This document shows, piece by piece, positions 40,941 to 50,175 of a stretch of DNA of 63,870 bases (positions within the stretch are counted from its first letter, which is position 1; every line of letters starts with the position of its first letter). The DNA lies in contig CAITKP010000010.1 in assembly GCA_903892995.1 (NCBI GenBank), forward strand, positions 1 through 63,870, written 5' to 3'. Made by a program: the position numbers and the translations under genes. Below the pieces are notes generated by a model, which was not told the DNA's origin, ran no database searches, and was given only the letters and a program-made list of their open reading frames with translations. The stretch comes from an uncultured Campylobacterales bacterium (GTDB taxonomy: Bacteria > Campylobacterota > Campylobacteria > Campylobacterales > Sulfurimonadaceae).

Positions 40941-41603
40941 TTAATTTTCTTGGACACACTTTTTGAGTGATTTTGCGATTATTTTTTTAAAATACTCTGA
41001 CTTTACTCTATTCTCATCGAGTGGATTTACTATCACACCTGCTTCAAATAAAAATGCAGGAGACTTAGCATGTTTTAAAACTTTCAAATCGTCCATATCG
41101 AAGATTCCTAGAAAAGGATCAATTACCTCTCTATCTTTTTTATGAGTTTGTTTTAAGTGATTGGAAATAGGTTTAAGTCCATTTTTAATCAATTGATTTG
41201 CAAATCGTTTAGCATATATCAAGGATTGTTTGTAATACGGATTTTTTTTAGAGACAAAAATTGAGAAGCCTGATGCACAACCTGCAGTGGGACAACCATG
41301 ACTATGAGAGAGATCTGTTTGCTGTACAGAATCATGATGTAAAGACACAAACAGATCTTGTCCACTACTTTGAAGATATCGTTCATTAAATGTCGATTCT
41401 CCCACATCCCTTGTTGCAACATGGATATCACTGTTGGCTGTTAAAATAGTTTTAAGTGATAATGCTAAATCTACATTATAAGAATACTCTTTTTTACAAG
41501 TGGAACTTATTGCACCATACGCTGATGGTGTGTGTCCAATATCTAAAAATAGGTTAAATCCTAGAGCAAAATTGGGTAAAAGCAGAATCATAATAAACTT
41601 CAT
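40941..41603 (-). CDS. N-acetylmuramoyl-L-alanine amidase (Amidase_3)
   Basis: 220 residues with a signal peptide (MKFIMILLLPNFALG) and the Amidase_3 zinc site: His24 in DIGHT, Glu39 in KKEYSYN, His89 or His90 in SLHHDS, and the catalytic-region Glu in FLFEAGVIVN near 190. These enzymes cut the amide bond between muramic acid and peptide in the periplasm. It lacks the AMIN targeting domain of AmiC. The gene ends 13 bp from IS remnant B. Confidence 0.85.
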   Translation of the reverse strand: MKFIMILLLPNFALGFNLFLDIGHTPSAYGAISSTCKKEYSYNVDLALSLKTILTANSDIHVATRDVGESTFNERYLQSSGQDLFVSLHHDSVQQTDLSHSHGCPTAGCASGFSIFVSKKNPYYKQSLIYAKRFANQLIKNGLKPISNHLKQTHKKDREVIDPFLGIFDMDDLKVLKHAKSPAFLFEAGVIVNPLDENRVKSEYFKKIIAKSLKKCVQEN

Positions 41604-41646
41604 GAGAAATCAATTCTGCTATCTAAACGATTTTACTTATGTTGAA

Positions 41647-42120
41647 TCAGCCAAGTTTCCAATCTGCAGGAAAGTTTTCTTTAATCCGATTGTTGTTTAC
41701 AAGATCTATAAATCTGAGGACTTCAGCTTTGATTTTTTCTTTTACTTCTCTCACTTTATTCATAATCTCTTCATCACTACCGCTAAAGCTCATAGGATCT
41801 TCAAAACTCATCATAATTCTTGTTCTCACACCTGGAAAAATGGGGCATTTTTGTGCTGATACTTGATCGCACACGGTGACAACGTAATTAAAAAGTTTAC
41901 CCTGATTATAAAAATCGATTGCTGATTTTGTTTGGTTATTAGAGATGTCAACGCCTTCATCTTCAAGCAAAACTCTAACCGCATAAGGATTAAGCTGACC
42001 AGCTTCAATTCCTGCACTATAAGCATCAAACTTATCATTCCCATATTTAAGCAATAATGCTTCAGCAATTTGACTTCTTGCACTATTGTGAATACAAACA
42101 AATAAAACTTTTTTTAGCAT
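41647..42120 (-). CDS. arsC: Thioredoxin-coupled arsenate reductase (LMW phosphatase type)
   Basis: 157 residues. The P-loop CIHNSAR has Cys9 and Arg15, and the resolving cysteines Cys84 (TVCDQ) and Cys92 (QKCP) are present, as in the S. aureus-type ArsC. It reduces arsenate to arsenite. A longer frame starts at 42153, but the ATG at 42120 has CGGAGAAGTTTT upstream. No ArsB/Acr3 pump or ArsR is seen nearby, so the gene is an orphan here. Confidence 0.9.
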   Translation of the reverse strand: MLKKVLFVCIHNSARSQIAEALLLKYGNDKFDAYSAGIEAGQLNPYAVRVLLEDEGVDISNNQTKSAIDFYNQGKLFNYVVTVCDQVSAQKCPIFPGVRTRIMMSFEDPMSFSGSDEEIMNKVREVKEKIKAEVLRFIDLVNNNRIKENFPADWKLG

Positions 42121-42320
42121 AAAACTTCTCCGTTTATATATGATAAGCCACATAGTAGTCTAATTTCATTACAAGACGGTATCCCAATGTTGAAGTTTTG
42201 TATTGGTGCTTTTGCTTTATTATAAACTTAAAATAGGACTCTCTTTTCCTTTTGCTTGAAATGTAACTGTAACAATTGAAGCATATCATTTTGCCTAAAG
42301 TTTTTTCGGGGGAATTGATA

Positions 42321-43937
42321 ATGCTTAAAAATCTAAATGTTAAAACAAAATTGATGCTGTTAGTTGGTGTCGCGATGGTTGGTATGATTCTTGTCATACT
42401 CTTTGGACTAGGTGCAAGTGGCAGTATGAAATCGAGTATGGATACAGTAATGATCCAAAATCAACAAGCAAGAATTGCAGAAACACTACGTATGCTTGTT
42501 TTGAGTATGCAAAATAATGAAAACAAAACGATCCTCTCGAAAACATTCAGTGGGAAAGATAAGTTTGCCGCAGATTTTGAAAAAAACAGAGCTGATTTTA
42601 ATACAAACATCAAGCTTATAAAACAGAATATGCAAGACTCCAACGGTGTGCATGTAACAAACTGCGAAAAGTTTATCAACAGTGAGTATGAACCTGTATT
42701 TCAAAAAATCTATAACGCAACAAAGTTTGGCGATGATCTGAATGCTGTGCAGATGAGTGAAGATGAAACAAAACCTGTAGTAGAAAAAGTGAATAAAGAG
42801 CTGGATATTATTATCAAAAACAATCAAGCAAGTTTACAAACAGCGACAGATGAGAATGCTGAACAATATATTTTCGGTCGTAACTCTATTATTATAATTT
42901 CATTTTTATCTATTGTGGTTTTAGCGGTTTTGACATTTATTATTGTTACTCTTATCAATAACTCTTTGGTTACGATTCAAAATTCTCTTGATGCTTTCTT
43001 TAAATTTTTAAATCGTCAAACCCACAAAGCAGAACTCGTAGATCTTCGTTTAGATGATGAATTTGGACAGATGGCTTCGATGATTAATGATAATATTGCC
43101 ATCATAGAGAGAAATTTTGTTGCAGATTCTGCTGTTGCATGCGAGATAGCACAGATTGCTGAACAGATTACGGTAGGAAACTATGGAGCGAGAATTCAAG
43201 CAGATTCTGAGACGGAGATTATGCACCTATTGCGTGAGGGGATGAATCATATGTTAGATTCTGCTGAAAAAAATCTCAACGACGCGACACTAACACTCAA
43301 ACACTTGGCAGCTGGTCAATTTGACATGCGCCACGGTGTACATGTACAAGCGCATATGGGAGAACTTTTAAGCAACATCAATCTCTTAGGCGAATCACTT
43401 ATGAATATGAAGGTACAAAATGATGATTCTAATAAAACTATTATAGATGCATCAAACCGCTTAAATAAAACGGTAGATGAAATCACTAATACGACAGTTG
43501 TAGAGTATAAATTTATGATAAATGATATTGTGAGCAAAGTGTTTAATGTGTCTCAAAGAGAGAATGAATTAGTTGATAATCTACACGAGCTAGTTGCACA
43601 TGCAAATGAAACCAAAGCTATTTTACAAAATATCGGAGATATCGCAGACCAGACAAACCTTCTTGCTCTCAATGCGGCCATAGAAGCGGCGCGTGCGGGT
43701 GAACATGGACGTGGATTTGCTGTCGTTGCAGATGAAGTAAGAAAGCTTGCAGAACGCACGCAAAAAAGCTTGACTGAAACCGCAAGTACGACAAATGTTT
43801 TAATTCAGTCGATCACACAAGTATCAGAAAGCCTCAATGAAAATGCAGATGATGTGAGTAACATCTCAAATGAGGTCAGTGAAGTAAGCTCTAAGATGGA
43901 TGAGATTATTTCAGCTTTGCAACGATTAAATAGATAG
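42321..43937 (+). CDS. Methyl-accepting chemotaxis protein
   Basis: 538 residues with an N-terminal membrane helix ([19 protein letters not shown]), a periplasmic helical sensor of about 150 residues, a second helix ([20 protein letters not shown]), a HAMP-like region and a cytoplasmic signalling hairpin with [16 protein letters not shown] and [13 protein letters not shown], the conserved MCP tip. The start at 42321 has CGGGGGAATTGATA upstream. The signalling part is short after the tip, ending ALQRLNR, and lacks a C-terminal methyltransferase tether. The ligand is unknown. Confidence 0.9.
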   Translation: MLKNLNVKTKLMLLVGVAMVGMILVILFGLGASGSMKSSMDTVMIQNQQARIAETLRMLVLSMQNNENKTILSKTFSGKDKFAADFEKNRADFNTNIKLIKQNMQDSNGVHVTNCEKFINSEYEPVFQKIYNATKFGDDLNAVQMSEDETKPVVEKVNKELDIIIKNNQASLQTATDENAEQYIFGRNSIIIISFLSIVVLAVLTFIIVTLINNSLVTIQNSLDAFFKFLNRQTHKAELVDLRLDDEFGQMASMINDNIAIIERNFVADSAVACEIAQIAEQITVGNYGARIQADSETEIMHLLREGMNHMLDSAEKNLNDATLTLKHLAAGQFDMRHGVHVQAHMGELLSNINLLGESLMNMKVQNDDSNKTIIDASNRLNKTVDEITNTTVVEYKFMINDIVSKVFNVSQRENELVDNLHELVAHANETKAILQNIGDIADQTNLLALNAAIEAARAGEHGRGFAVVADEVRKLAERTQKSLTETASTTNVLIQSITQVSESLNENADDVSNISNEVSEVSSKMDEIISALQRLNR

Positions 43938-44027
43938 GATTCGCAAGAGATTTTCCTTATTATAGGTACTGTTTTATCAAGAGAACATTCTATGCATTTT
44001 TTGATATCTAGCAAAAGACACATAACC

Positions 44028-44624
44028 CTACCGCACTAAACAAGCCCGTAAATCCTCATCAGTAGGCTTAATGTAGGGCATAGTGGTATTGATATCACTA
44101 TGCCCTATAAACTTCTGTATAAACTTTGGATTCACCGATTTACTCATTTCAGTGATTAGTCCACTTCTGAATGAATGCGAACTATAGCGTTTACCAAGTA
44201 CTTCATGTATAAATTCATTGACGATGCTTATAAAGGTAGTATCAGAAGGTGTTTTTGAATAATCGCCTTTTGCGCCAATAATATAGTTTTCATTATCTTC
44301 TTTACTCATATCAAAAAGTTTTCGAATCTCTTTGATCGCATTTTTGGAAAAAAAGAGTTTACGCTCTTTATGAGTTTTTGGAGTAACGATAATAAATTCG
44401 TTATGTTCAATAATCGTTTTAATATCTTTCACTGTCAATTGCTTGATCTCGTTAAGTCTACAGCCAGTGAAATATAGTAAAGTAAAAGTACGAGCTAGAT
44501 TTGATTTGGTACAAGCATGAAGTTTATCTTTACCATTAAGATAGGTCATTAACTTTTGGTACTCGATTTCAGTAATGTACTCTTTTATCTGTTTGATCGG
44601 TTTTTGTTTGTGTTGTTTCCCCAT
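44028..44624 (-). CDS. Minimal tyrosine recombinase (catalytic domain only)
   Basis: 198 residues. The catalytic set is visible: Arg in GCRLNE, Lys in TPKTHKERK, HxxR as SHSFRSG, His in GHSDINTT and Tyr in MPYIKP. Most integrases have an N-terminal SAM-like core-binding domain of about 100 residues; here only about 30 residues precede the catalytic domain. It may be a cassette-type or plasmid-resolution recombinase, or a truncated integrase. The start is uncertain: ATG 44624 has GGGG at 10 bp, and the frame is open to 44687. Confidence 0.8.
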   Translation of the reverse strand: MGKQHKQKPIKQIKEYITEIEYQKLMTYLNGKDKLHACTKSNLARTFTLLYFTGCRLNEIKQLTVKDIKTIIEHNEFIIVTPKTHKERKLFFSKNAIKEIRKLFDMSKEDNENYIIGAKGDYSKTPSDTTFISIVNEFIHEVLGKRYSSHSFRSGLITEMSKSVNPKFIQKFIGHSDINTTMPYIKPTDEDLRACLVR

Positions 44625-44931
44625 TTTTATATTACCCCGCGTATAAAGTATCTTTTTCAATCGATATTTTATGAGCTTTAAACTCACAGAAACCTCATAA
44701 AATAGGCTTTTGTGCGGATGAATTAATATATTTTATATGTTTTAGAATCGCTAACAAGTGCAACAAAAGAGTAACAACATGATATAGCGGAAGTAATAGA
44801 AAATAAGTTTTTGTTGTTTATTTGTAGGGAGAATTTATAAAATTTTACTCATATTTCAGCCATTTGAATAATTTTAGTACTTTTATTTATGCGAAATGAT
44901 TTCACATGCAGTTATACATTGATAGATATAT

Positions 44932-45231
44932 CTAAGCTATGCTTTGCTTTAAATTGATTTCAAGATTAAATCCAATGGCTTTAGCATATTCAATCAAAGT
45001 CGAAAGATTTGGAAGATGCTTTGTGTTAAGGCTTTCTAATCTAGAAATATTACTTTTTTTTGTATGTAGCATAGTTGCGACATCTTCTTGTGATAAGTTT
45101 GCAGCTAATCGAGCGGATACCATCTGCTTTTTTAATTCATAGATGGGTTTGAGTTCGTTGTACTCAGTTTGAACACCTTCTCTTTGAAGAGCTTTTTCTT
45201 TAAAAGCTTGAAAGCTTGGTCTATTATTCAT
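44932..45231 (-). CDS. higA: HigA-type antitoxin (Xre family)
   Basis: 99 residues with a C-terminal helix-turn-helix (VSARLAANLSQEDVATMLHT and KSNISRLESLNTK). It overlaps the preceding toxin gene by 8 bp. The ATG at 45231 has AAGGAGATTGATA upstream, better than the ORF start at 45261. The toxin-first order is typical of HigBA modules. Confidence 0.8.
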   Translation of the reverse strand: MNNRPSFQAFKEKALQREGVQTEYNELKPIYELKKQMVSARLAANLSQEDVATMLHTKKSNISRLESLNTKHLPNLSTLIEYAKAIGFNLEINLKQSIA

Positions 45232-45550
45232 TATCAATCTCCTTCTTGTGTATAAGTGCAATTTCTAACTCTTTTTTAGGTGTTTTTTGAGTCTTTTTAA
45301 TAAAAGAATGGAGGATTATAATTGTTTTGCCATGCGTGTAACAAAACAAACTTCTCCCTATGCCTTCTTGCCCTTTGGCTCTAACTTCAAATAATCCATC
45401 ACCTAATGAATCAGTATAAGGCTTCCCAAGATTTGCTCCATGTACTTCAATCATCTCAAAGATATGCAACAATTTTGCCAAAATCTTATCTGGAAACTCT
45501 AATGTTTCCTGTTCGACTCTGTCACTATAAAAAAGTATTTGCCATTTCAT
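45224..45550 (-). CDS. higB: HigB/RelE-type toxin (phage Gp49-like)
   Basis: 108 residues of the RelE/Gp49-like fold: MKWQILFYSDRVEQE, then PYTDSLGDGLFEVRAKGQEG and RSLFCYTHGKTIIILHSFIKK, which match the family's LxxGLxElR and hxxFxKK blocks. HigB toxins cut mRNA at ribosomes. First gene of a two-gene module. Confidence 0.85.
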   Translation of the reverse strand: MKWQILFYSDRVEQETLEFPDKILAKLLHIFEMIEVHGANLGKPYTDSLGDGLFEVRAKGQEGIGRSLFCYTHGKTIIILHSFIKKTQKTPKKELEIALIHKKEIDNE

Positions 45551-45594
45551 ACGCTTATAATATCATATTTGATAACTTGTGTCAATTTTTTAAT

Positions 45595-45732
45595 TTTTTT
45601 GATAATGCCAATTTCACCGATGCACAAAACACCGCAATCGACATACGTTCCAACAATCTCAAAGGTGCTATTTTTAGCCATTATGAGGCGCTGTATCTAC
45701 TCGAGACGATGGGGATAGTGCTGGTGGACTAA
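45595..45732 (+). pseudogene. C-terminal remnant of a pentapeptide-repeat protein
   Basis: The open frame from about 45595 to the TAA at 45730 encodes FDNANFTDAQNTAIDIRSNN and then KGAIFSHYEALYLLETMGIV, the usual end of a pentapeptide-repeat protein. The upstream repeats are missing. The fragment lies between two HigBA modules. Confidence 0.6.
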
Positions 45733-45756
45733 TACTTTGAGAACCTTGTTGTAGTG

Positions 45757-46050
45757 TTAGGCTACACGATTTTCAATACAGCTAAGAGCATCTTTCTCTT
45801 TTTCATATGTTTTGTAAAGATCATAGGCGTTTTGCAAGTTCATCCAAAATTGCGGTGTAGTACCAAAATATTCTGAAAGTTTGAGAGCCATTAGGGGTGT
45901 GACTCCTCTTTTCTCATTATAAAGTTCACTTAGAGTTTTAATGCCTACATGTAAAGCATTGGAAAGTTCTGCTTGTGTTATATTTAATGGAGCTGCAAAC
46001 TCCTCTTTTAAAATAATGCCAGGATGGGTGCTTGGTCTTATCGCTTTCAT
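45757..46050 (-). CDS. higA: HigA/VapI-type antitoxin
   Basis: 97 residues of the HigA family: HPGIILKEEF at residues 9-18, ITQAELSNALHVGIKTLSEL as the helix-turn-helix, and FGTTPQFWMNLQNAYDLYK near 62-80. It binds and neutralises the toxin encoded 10 bp upstream. A family different from the antitoxin at 44932. Confidence 0.9.
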   Translation of the reverse strand: MKAIRPSTHPGIILKEEFAAPLNITQAELSNALHVGIKTLSELYNEKRGVTPLMALKLSEYFGTTPQFWMNLQNAYDLYKTYEKEKDALSCIENRVA

Positions 46051-46060
46051 TTATTATCTC

Positions 46061-46345
46061 CTATTTGTGGTAGTCTGTAATATACACATCATACGCATTA
46101 GAATTTTCAAATTTAAATACCAATCTATATTGCTCATTTATCCTAATGCTGTAAAACCCTTTGAGATCACCTTTTAATAATTCTAAATTATTTGAAGGAG
46201 GCACTTTTAAATCTTCAAGCTCACATGATGCTTCAAGCATATCTAGTTTTCTTTTTCCAACATTGTTAATAGCTTGGGAAAATTTTTTCTGAAATTCTCC
46301 ATCGAATAATGCCTGTGTATATTTACATTTAAAACTTTTTATCAT
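46061..46345 (-). CDS. higB: HigB-type toxin
   Basis: 94 residues of the HigB/RelE family (plasmid maintenance killer type): MIKSFKCKYTQALFDGE, PPSNNLELLKGDLKGFYSIR and INEQYRLVFKF. The active-site pattern RINEQYR is present. It is first in its two-gene module. Confidence 0.9.
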   Translation of the reverse strand: MIKSFKCKYTQALFDGEFQKKFSQAINNVGKRKLDMLEASCELEDLKVPPSNNLELLKGDLKGFYSIRINEQYRLVFKFENSNAYDVYITDYHK

Positions 46346-46424
46346 ATGGATATGTTATCACTATATGATACATTTGTCAATGTAAACAGTTTTTACTTAA
46401 CTATAGATAATGTGAGCCTTCGAC

Positions 46425-46559
46425 AGCAGATTGAAATCAGCTTATATCAATACACTTGTCTTAATGTTACACAGTGGAAGAAGAGTGTTTGAAGATATAA
46501 GAACTATTCAACACGATAAAGCTATGAGAACAATTTTAAAATTAAGAGATATCCATTAA
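46425..46559 (+). pseudogene. IS1380-like transposase N-terminal remnant
   Basis: The frame encodes SAYINTLVLMLHSGRR followed by FEDIRTIQHDKAMRTILKLR before a stop; the GRxxEDxxxLxxD pattern resembles the region after the first helices of IS1380-type transposases. Only about 43 codons remain, so the family call is tentative. Confidence 0.5.
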
Positions 46560-46632
46560 CACTTAATACGTCATATTTAAAAATTATTAATCTTTTAAAG
46601 ATAAAATTTTTTCCAAAAAAAAGGAGTTCTTC

Positions 46633-47085
46633 ATGAGTAAAAAAATCCTACTAGGTATAGGTCTTGTCCTATCACTTACTTCTACAGTATTTGCTTCAGA
46701 TCCAACTGCAGCTACAAAAGATTCTTATAAGATACATCATCATGCACATTTACATCAAGATAGATATCATAAACATGGATTTTTCGCAGAACTGGAAAAC
46801 TTAAATTTAACTGAAGATAAAAAAAATCAAATTCACGCTATTATGCAAGATGAGATGAGAGATATGCCTCATATTAGTGATGCATTCAGTGATAACGGAT
46901 TTGATAAAGCTAAATATATTCAGATGGAGCAGCAAAAGAGAGATAAGATGATTGAAATAAAAGCAGATATCATTGAAAAAATTTATAATATTCTAGATGA
47001 CTCACAAAAAAAAGCCCTAAAAGAGCATATGCTTAAGCATCGAGAACACAACTGGCATTGTGAAAACGAAAAGCCTATAGTGTAA
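46633..47085 (+). CDS. Spy/CpxP-like periplasmic protein, His-rich
   Basis: 150 residues with a signal peptide (MSKKILLGIGLVLSLTSTVFA). The mature protein begins with a His-rich stretch (HHHAHLH) and then helical LTEDKKNQIHAIMQDEMRD and ILDDSQKKALKEHM, like the LTxxQ-type helices of Spy/CpxP. Spy-like proteins are chaperones or sense envelope and metal stress; the His cluster may bind metal. A GNAT gene follows after 6 bp. Confidence 0.7.
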   Translation: MSKKILLGIGLVLSLTSTVFASDPTAATKDSYKIHHHAHLHQDRYHKHGFFAELENLNLTEDKKNQIHAIMQDEMRDMPHISDAFSDNGFDKAKYIQMEQQKRDKMIEIKADIIEKIYNILDDSQKKALKEHMLKHREHNWHCENEKPIV

Positions 47086-47091
47086 TTCTTC

Positions 47092-47496
47092 ATGCTTGAA
47101 TCACTCTATTATGTATACCATCGAGAACAAACGAAGCTCTTAAAAAAAGAGGAACTTAATCTTGTATTTGAATGTAGTCAAAATTTAAAGCAGTATCAGC
47201 TTTCAGAGTTTGATTATGGAGTGCATAATCATTATGTGTTTTGTATCAATGAAGATACACAAGTTATTGGTGTACTAATCTATTTTTTCACTAATGAAGG
47301 TTTCATCTGGCTTTCAAAAATATATGTAAAACCTGAGTATCGAAGAAAAAAAATAGCTTCAAAGATGTTTAATGAACTATTGCAGTTTAATAAATCTATC
47401 GATCTTGGGGTCGATCCGGAAAATTTAGATTCAAAACAGTTTTTTTCATCTTTGGGATTAAAACCTGTTTCTTTAGTTTTTAGAAAAGAGTTATGA
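47092..47496 (+). CDS. GNAT-family acetyltransferase
   Basis: 134 residues. The C-terminal half shows the GNAT acetyl-CoA loop: IYVKPEYRRKKIASKMFNEL, and the last part (FFSSLGLKPVS) is the typical F-x-x-x-GF-like end. The N-terminal half is less typical. The substrate is unknown. Confidence 0.75.
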   Translation: MLESLYYVYHREQTKLLKKEELNLVFECSQNLKQYQLSEFDYGVHNHYVFCINEDTQVIGVLIYFFTNEGFIWLSKIYVKPEYRRKKIASKMFNELLQFNKSIDLGVDPENLDSKQFFSSLGLKPVSLVFRKEL

Positions 47497-47536
47497 AATA
47501 ATCAAAAAGATTATACGAATATAAAGGGCTGTTAAT

Positions 47537-47869
47537 ATGCGTAAGATATATCTATTTCTTTCCATTGCATTGGTCTCTTGTGTGCTTCTAGCACAAGGAG
47601 ACAACTCTTCACAATTGCTACCAAAGTTTAATCTCTCTGATTCAAATCTTTCAAAAGATTTTGATCCGGACAAAGAGGTCGATAGTTTTGACGCAAACAA
47701 AAAGATGATGCTGCAGTATTTGCAAGATAAGACGCAATGTGTTCAATCTGCAAAGAATCAAGAACAGCTCTCAGGCTGTAAAGTATTTCAATCATCCAGT
47801 CATGGTGAAGAGAATACAGGCAGAAAGAAATCCCATAGTAAAAGATCACAATCTTTTGGATCGGATTAA
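47537..47869 (+). CDS. Secreted hypothetical protein, 110 aa
   Basis: It has a signal peptide or lipoprotein-like N-terminus (MRKIYLFLSIALVSCVLLAQ), then a polar part and a basic Ser/Lys/Arg-rich tail (GRKKSHSKRSQSFGSD). No domain is recognised. It is probably co-transcribed with the GNAT gene 40 bp upstream. Confidence 0.5.
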   Translation: MRKIYLFLSIALVSCVLLAQGDNSSQLLPKFNLSDSNLSKDFDPDKEVDSFDANKKMMLQYLQDKTQCVQSAKNQEQLSGCKVFQSSSHGEENTGRKKSHSKRSQSFGSD

Positions 47870-47954
47870 TATTTTTTGAGATTATAAAGCAATCATAGTA
47901 TATCTATGAAAAACCCAACCGTTATAAACGATTGAGGTGGTAGGTATTTTGAGA

Positions 47955-48488
47955 TTAAACTGAAAGGTTGGTTACTGTCCCTGTAGTAGAAGTTGAACTT
48001 CCATAAGCAGCCATAATCTTACTAAAAAGAGATTTTTGGAAATCACTCATAGTTGATGCTTGAGTAGATGTATTTGTCTGAGTTGATTGTGGTGTCAAAT
48101 CAGATGTATTTGCTTCAGTGTGATGATGACCACCATGATGATGTTTACCTTGTGTTTGGGTAGTGGCTTGTTTTAATGCCGCCATCATCTCATCTGAGGT
48201 GATTTGACCATCGCTATTAGTGTCCATTTTTCCAAATACAGCATCAATATTACTACTGTTATTAGCATTTTTAGCTAATGCTTGAGCTGCTTGACTAAAT
48301 TCTGCTTTATCAACAGAACCACTTTTATTTGTATCCATTGTTGTCATAAACTGTTGTGCCATGGCACTAAAATCTGAACTACTACTTTGTGCAGCACCGG
48401 TCCACATTCCGCTTGCACCACTTTGGGATTGAATTTTATTGTTGTTATATACTTGAGATGCCATCATCGAACTGTCATTGACTGTCAT
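47955..48488 (-). CDS. EF-hand calcium-binding protein with His-rich segment
   Basis: 177 residues. Two canonical EF-hand loops are visible: DTNKSGSVDKAEF near residues 52-64 and DTNSDGQITSDEM near 88-100. A HHHGGHHH cluster follows near 116-123, then a Ser/Thr-rich tail. No signal peptide is evident. EF-hands bind calcium; the His cluster could bind other metals. An AAGGAGCTTATT ribosome site precedes the ATG. Confidence 0.8.
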   Translation of the reverse strand: MTVNDSSMMASQVYNNNKIQSQSGASGMWTGAAQSSSSDFSAMAQQFMTTMDTNKSGSVDKAEFSQAAQALAKNANNSSNIDAVFGKMDTNSDGQITSDEMMAALKQATTQTQGKHHHGGHHHTEANTSDLTPQSTQTNTSTQASTMSDFQKSLFSKIMAAYGSSTSTTGTVTNLSV

Positions 48489-48505
48489 AATAAGCTCCTT
48501 CGAAA

Positions 48506-48526
48506 AATAGTGTTTTAAACACTATT
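48506..48526. promoter_or_regulatory. Inverted repeat upstream of the EF-hand gene
   Basis: AATAGTGTTT-T-AAACACTATT, a perfect 10-bp inverted repeat, lies 17 bp before the start codon. It could be an operator or a 5' hairpin. Confidence 0.4.
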
Positions 48527-48604
48527 GAAATAAGCAAAAAATATACCATACTATATAAAAATCAGGTGAAAAATAGTCGACTTTTAAGTATACCTATCAA
48601 GGAA

Positions 48605-48703
48605 CACTTGAAAATAAGAAGTGAAGCAAATCGATTTGACAGCAATTATGATGAATATTTTTCTAAACGATATATTGCCCTTAAATATTTCACTGTGTCT
48701 TAG
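48605..48703 (+). pseudogene. Remnant of a group II intron-type reverse transcriptase C-terminus
   Basis: The frame HLKIRSEANRFDSNYDEYF-SKR before a TAG resembles the HxKIRxxANPxDPxxxxYFxxR block near the C-terminus of group II intron maturases. The rest of the gene is missing, so this is a dead fragment. The call rests on this block alone. Confidence 0.5.
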
Positions 48704-48716
48704 TCATTGGTGCTTA

Positions 48717-48749
48717 GGGAAGGATACTACTGCGAGGTGGTGTTCTTAC
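48717..48749 (+). repeat. Short repeat, copy 1 (inverted relative to 60615-60646)
   Basis: The reverse complement contains CACCACCTCGCAGTAG-TATCC-TTCCC and aligns with 60615-60646 over about 32 bp with few differences. It lies just after the RT remnant and just downstream of the RND operon. Nature unknown. Confidence 0.4.
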
Positions 48750-48762
48750 CCGACAAAGATAT

Positions 48763-50175
48763 TTATTTATTTTCTTTGAGTTGTAAAATATTCCATCCAC
48801 CGCCAAGTGTACCTATTAAGGTTGTATGTGTAACTAATATCCTTACTTGAAGTTGCTTAAGCAGAAGAATATCGTTATAGAGGCTGATTTTGGCATCCAT
48901 AGTATTGATATAATTTGCTGTTCCAGCATCATATTGATTTTTACTGATCTTGTATATCTGGGCTGAAAACTCGGTTTTTTTCTTTTGTATTATGAATTCC
49001 TGTTGAAGATTTTTATACGTCGCAAGTGAATCTTCTACCTGTTGAAATGCAATAAGAATACTCTGTTTATAATTGGCAATACTTGCTTCATAATTAGCTT
49101 TTGCTTGTTTTTTATCCGCTTCTCGCAATCCTCCGTCAAAGAACGTTTGAGTCAAAGAACCTCCTACCGCCCATATGAGGTTTGGAGTGGAGACAAGATT
49201 TGAGAGCGTATTGCTTTGCGCTCCTATGGATGCAGAAAGTCCTAGCCGTGGATACCAAGCTGCATCGACAATACCGATTTGTGCATTTGCAGCCTGCATC
49301 TTTCTCTCAGCAGATGCAATATCCGGACGTCTTTCTAAAAGTTCTGAAGGTATAATAGATGGTACCTGTAAAGTGCTTACATATAAGGCTTTTTTTTCTA
49401 TAGTAAACTCACTTGGATTTTTTCCGATTAACACAGCAATAGAGTGTTCTAGTTCTGATCTTTGAATTTCAACCTCTTTCATCTGTGTCTTAATGGATTC
49501 GATTAGCTGTTTTGCTGTGAGAAGATCAATTTGGACGATAAGACCAGCATTATATTGATTTTGTAAAATATTTAATGATTGGGTATTATCTTTCAAGATC
49601 TCACTAAGAATCTCTGTTTGTGCATCATATGTTCGCAGTTGAAAATAGCTTTGTGCTAGTAGTATCTGGATTGAGAGTCTTGCTGCTGCTAGATCAGCTT
49701 TTGACGATTGGGCGTTTGATCGACCCATCTCTTCCTGGCGTTTTACACTTCCCCAGATATCAGGTATCCAGTTTGCCTGTAGGGTAGCATCTACACTTTT
49801 AGTAGTTTTTGAACTGCTGCCTTGAGTAGATGATGTAGTCTTTGAAGTAGAACTCGAAATTCCCGCGCCAAGTGTCGGTAAAGATTGCGATGAAGCAGTA
49901 TCCACTACAGCTAAAGCATATTGATAAGAAGCGATATATTTAGCTAATGTCTGATTGGAGATGTCCACTTGTTTCATAAGTGTATCAAGTTTGCTGTCGT
50001 TATACTCTTTCCACCATGTGTCTGTAATTGCGATCTCTTTTGGAGTAGCAAGTTTCCACTCTTTAAATGATTTAGGTGTTTCAACTATCGGTTTTTTATA
50101 ATCATTTCCGGCAGTACATCCGCTTGCAAAAATTAAAACAAGGGTCAAGAATGAGAGAATGATCTTTGTAGTCAT
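48763..50175 (-). CDS. Outer-membrane efflux lipoprotein of the RND system (NodT/OprM type)
   Basis: 470 residues with a lipoprotein signal (ending FASGC) and the two repeated TolC-like OEP domains: LAKYIASYQYALAVVDTASS in the first, and PSIIPSELLERRPDIASAER in the middle, a hallmark of NodT-type outer-membrane factors. It forms the outer-membrane channel. The start overlaps the RND gene upstream by 4 bp, so the four-gene operon encodes a complete tripartite pump. Confidence 0.93.
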   Translation of the reverse strand: MTTKIILSFLTLVLIFASGCTAGNDYKKPIVETPKSFKEWKLATPKEIAITDTWWKEYNDSKLDTLMKQVDISNQTLAKYIASYQYALAVVDTASSQSLPTLGAGISSSTSKTTSSTQGSSSKTTKSVDATLQANWIPDIWGSVKRQEEMGRSNAQSSKADLAAARLSIQILLAQSYFQLRTYDAQTEILSEILKDNTQSLNILQNQYNAGLIVQIDLLTAKQLIESIKTQMKEVEIQRSELEHSIAVLIGKNPSEFTIEKKALYVSTLQVPSIIPSELLERRPDIASAERKMQAANAQIGIVDAAWYPRLGLSASIGAQSNTLSNLVSTPNLIWAVGGSLTQTFFDGGLREADKKQAKANYEASIANYKQSILIAFQQVEDSLATYKNLQQEFIIQKKKTEFSAQIYKISKNQYDAGTANYINTMDAKISLYNDILLLKQLQVRILVTHTTLIGTLGGGWNILQLKENK

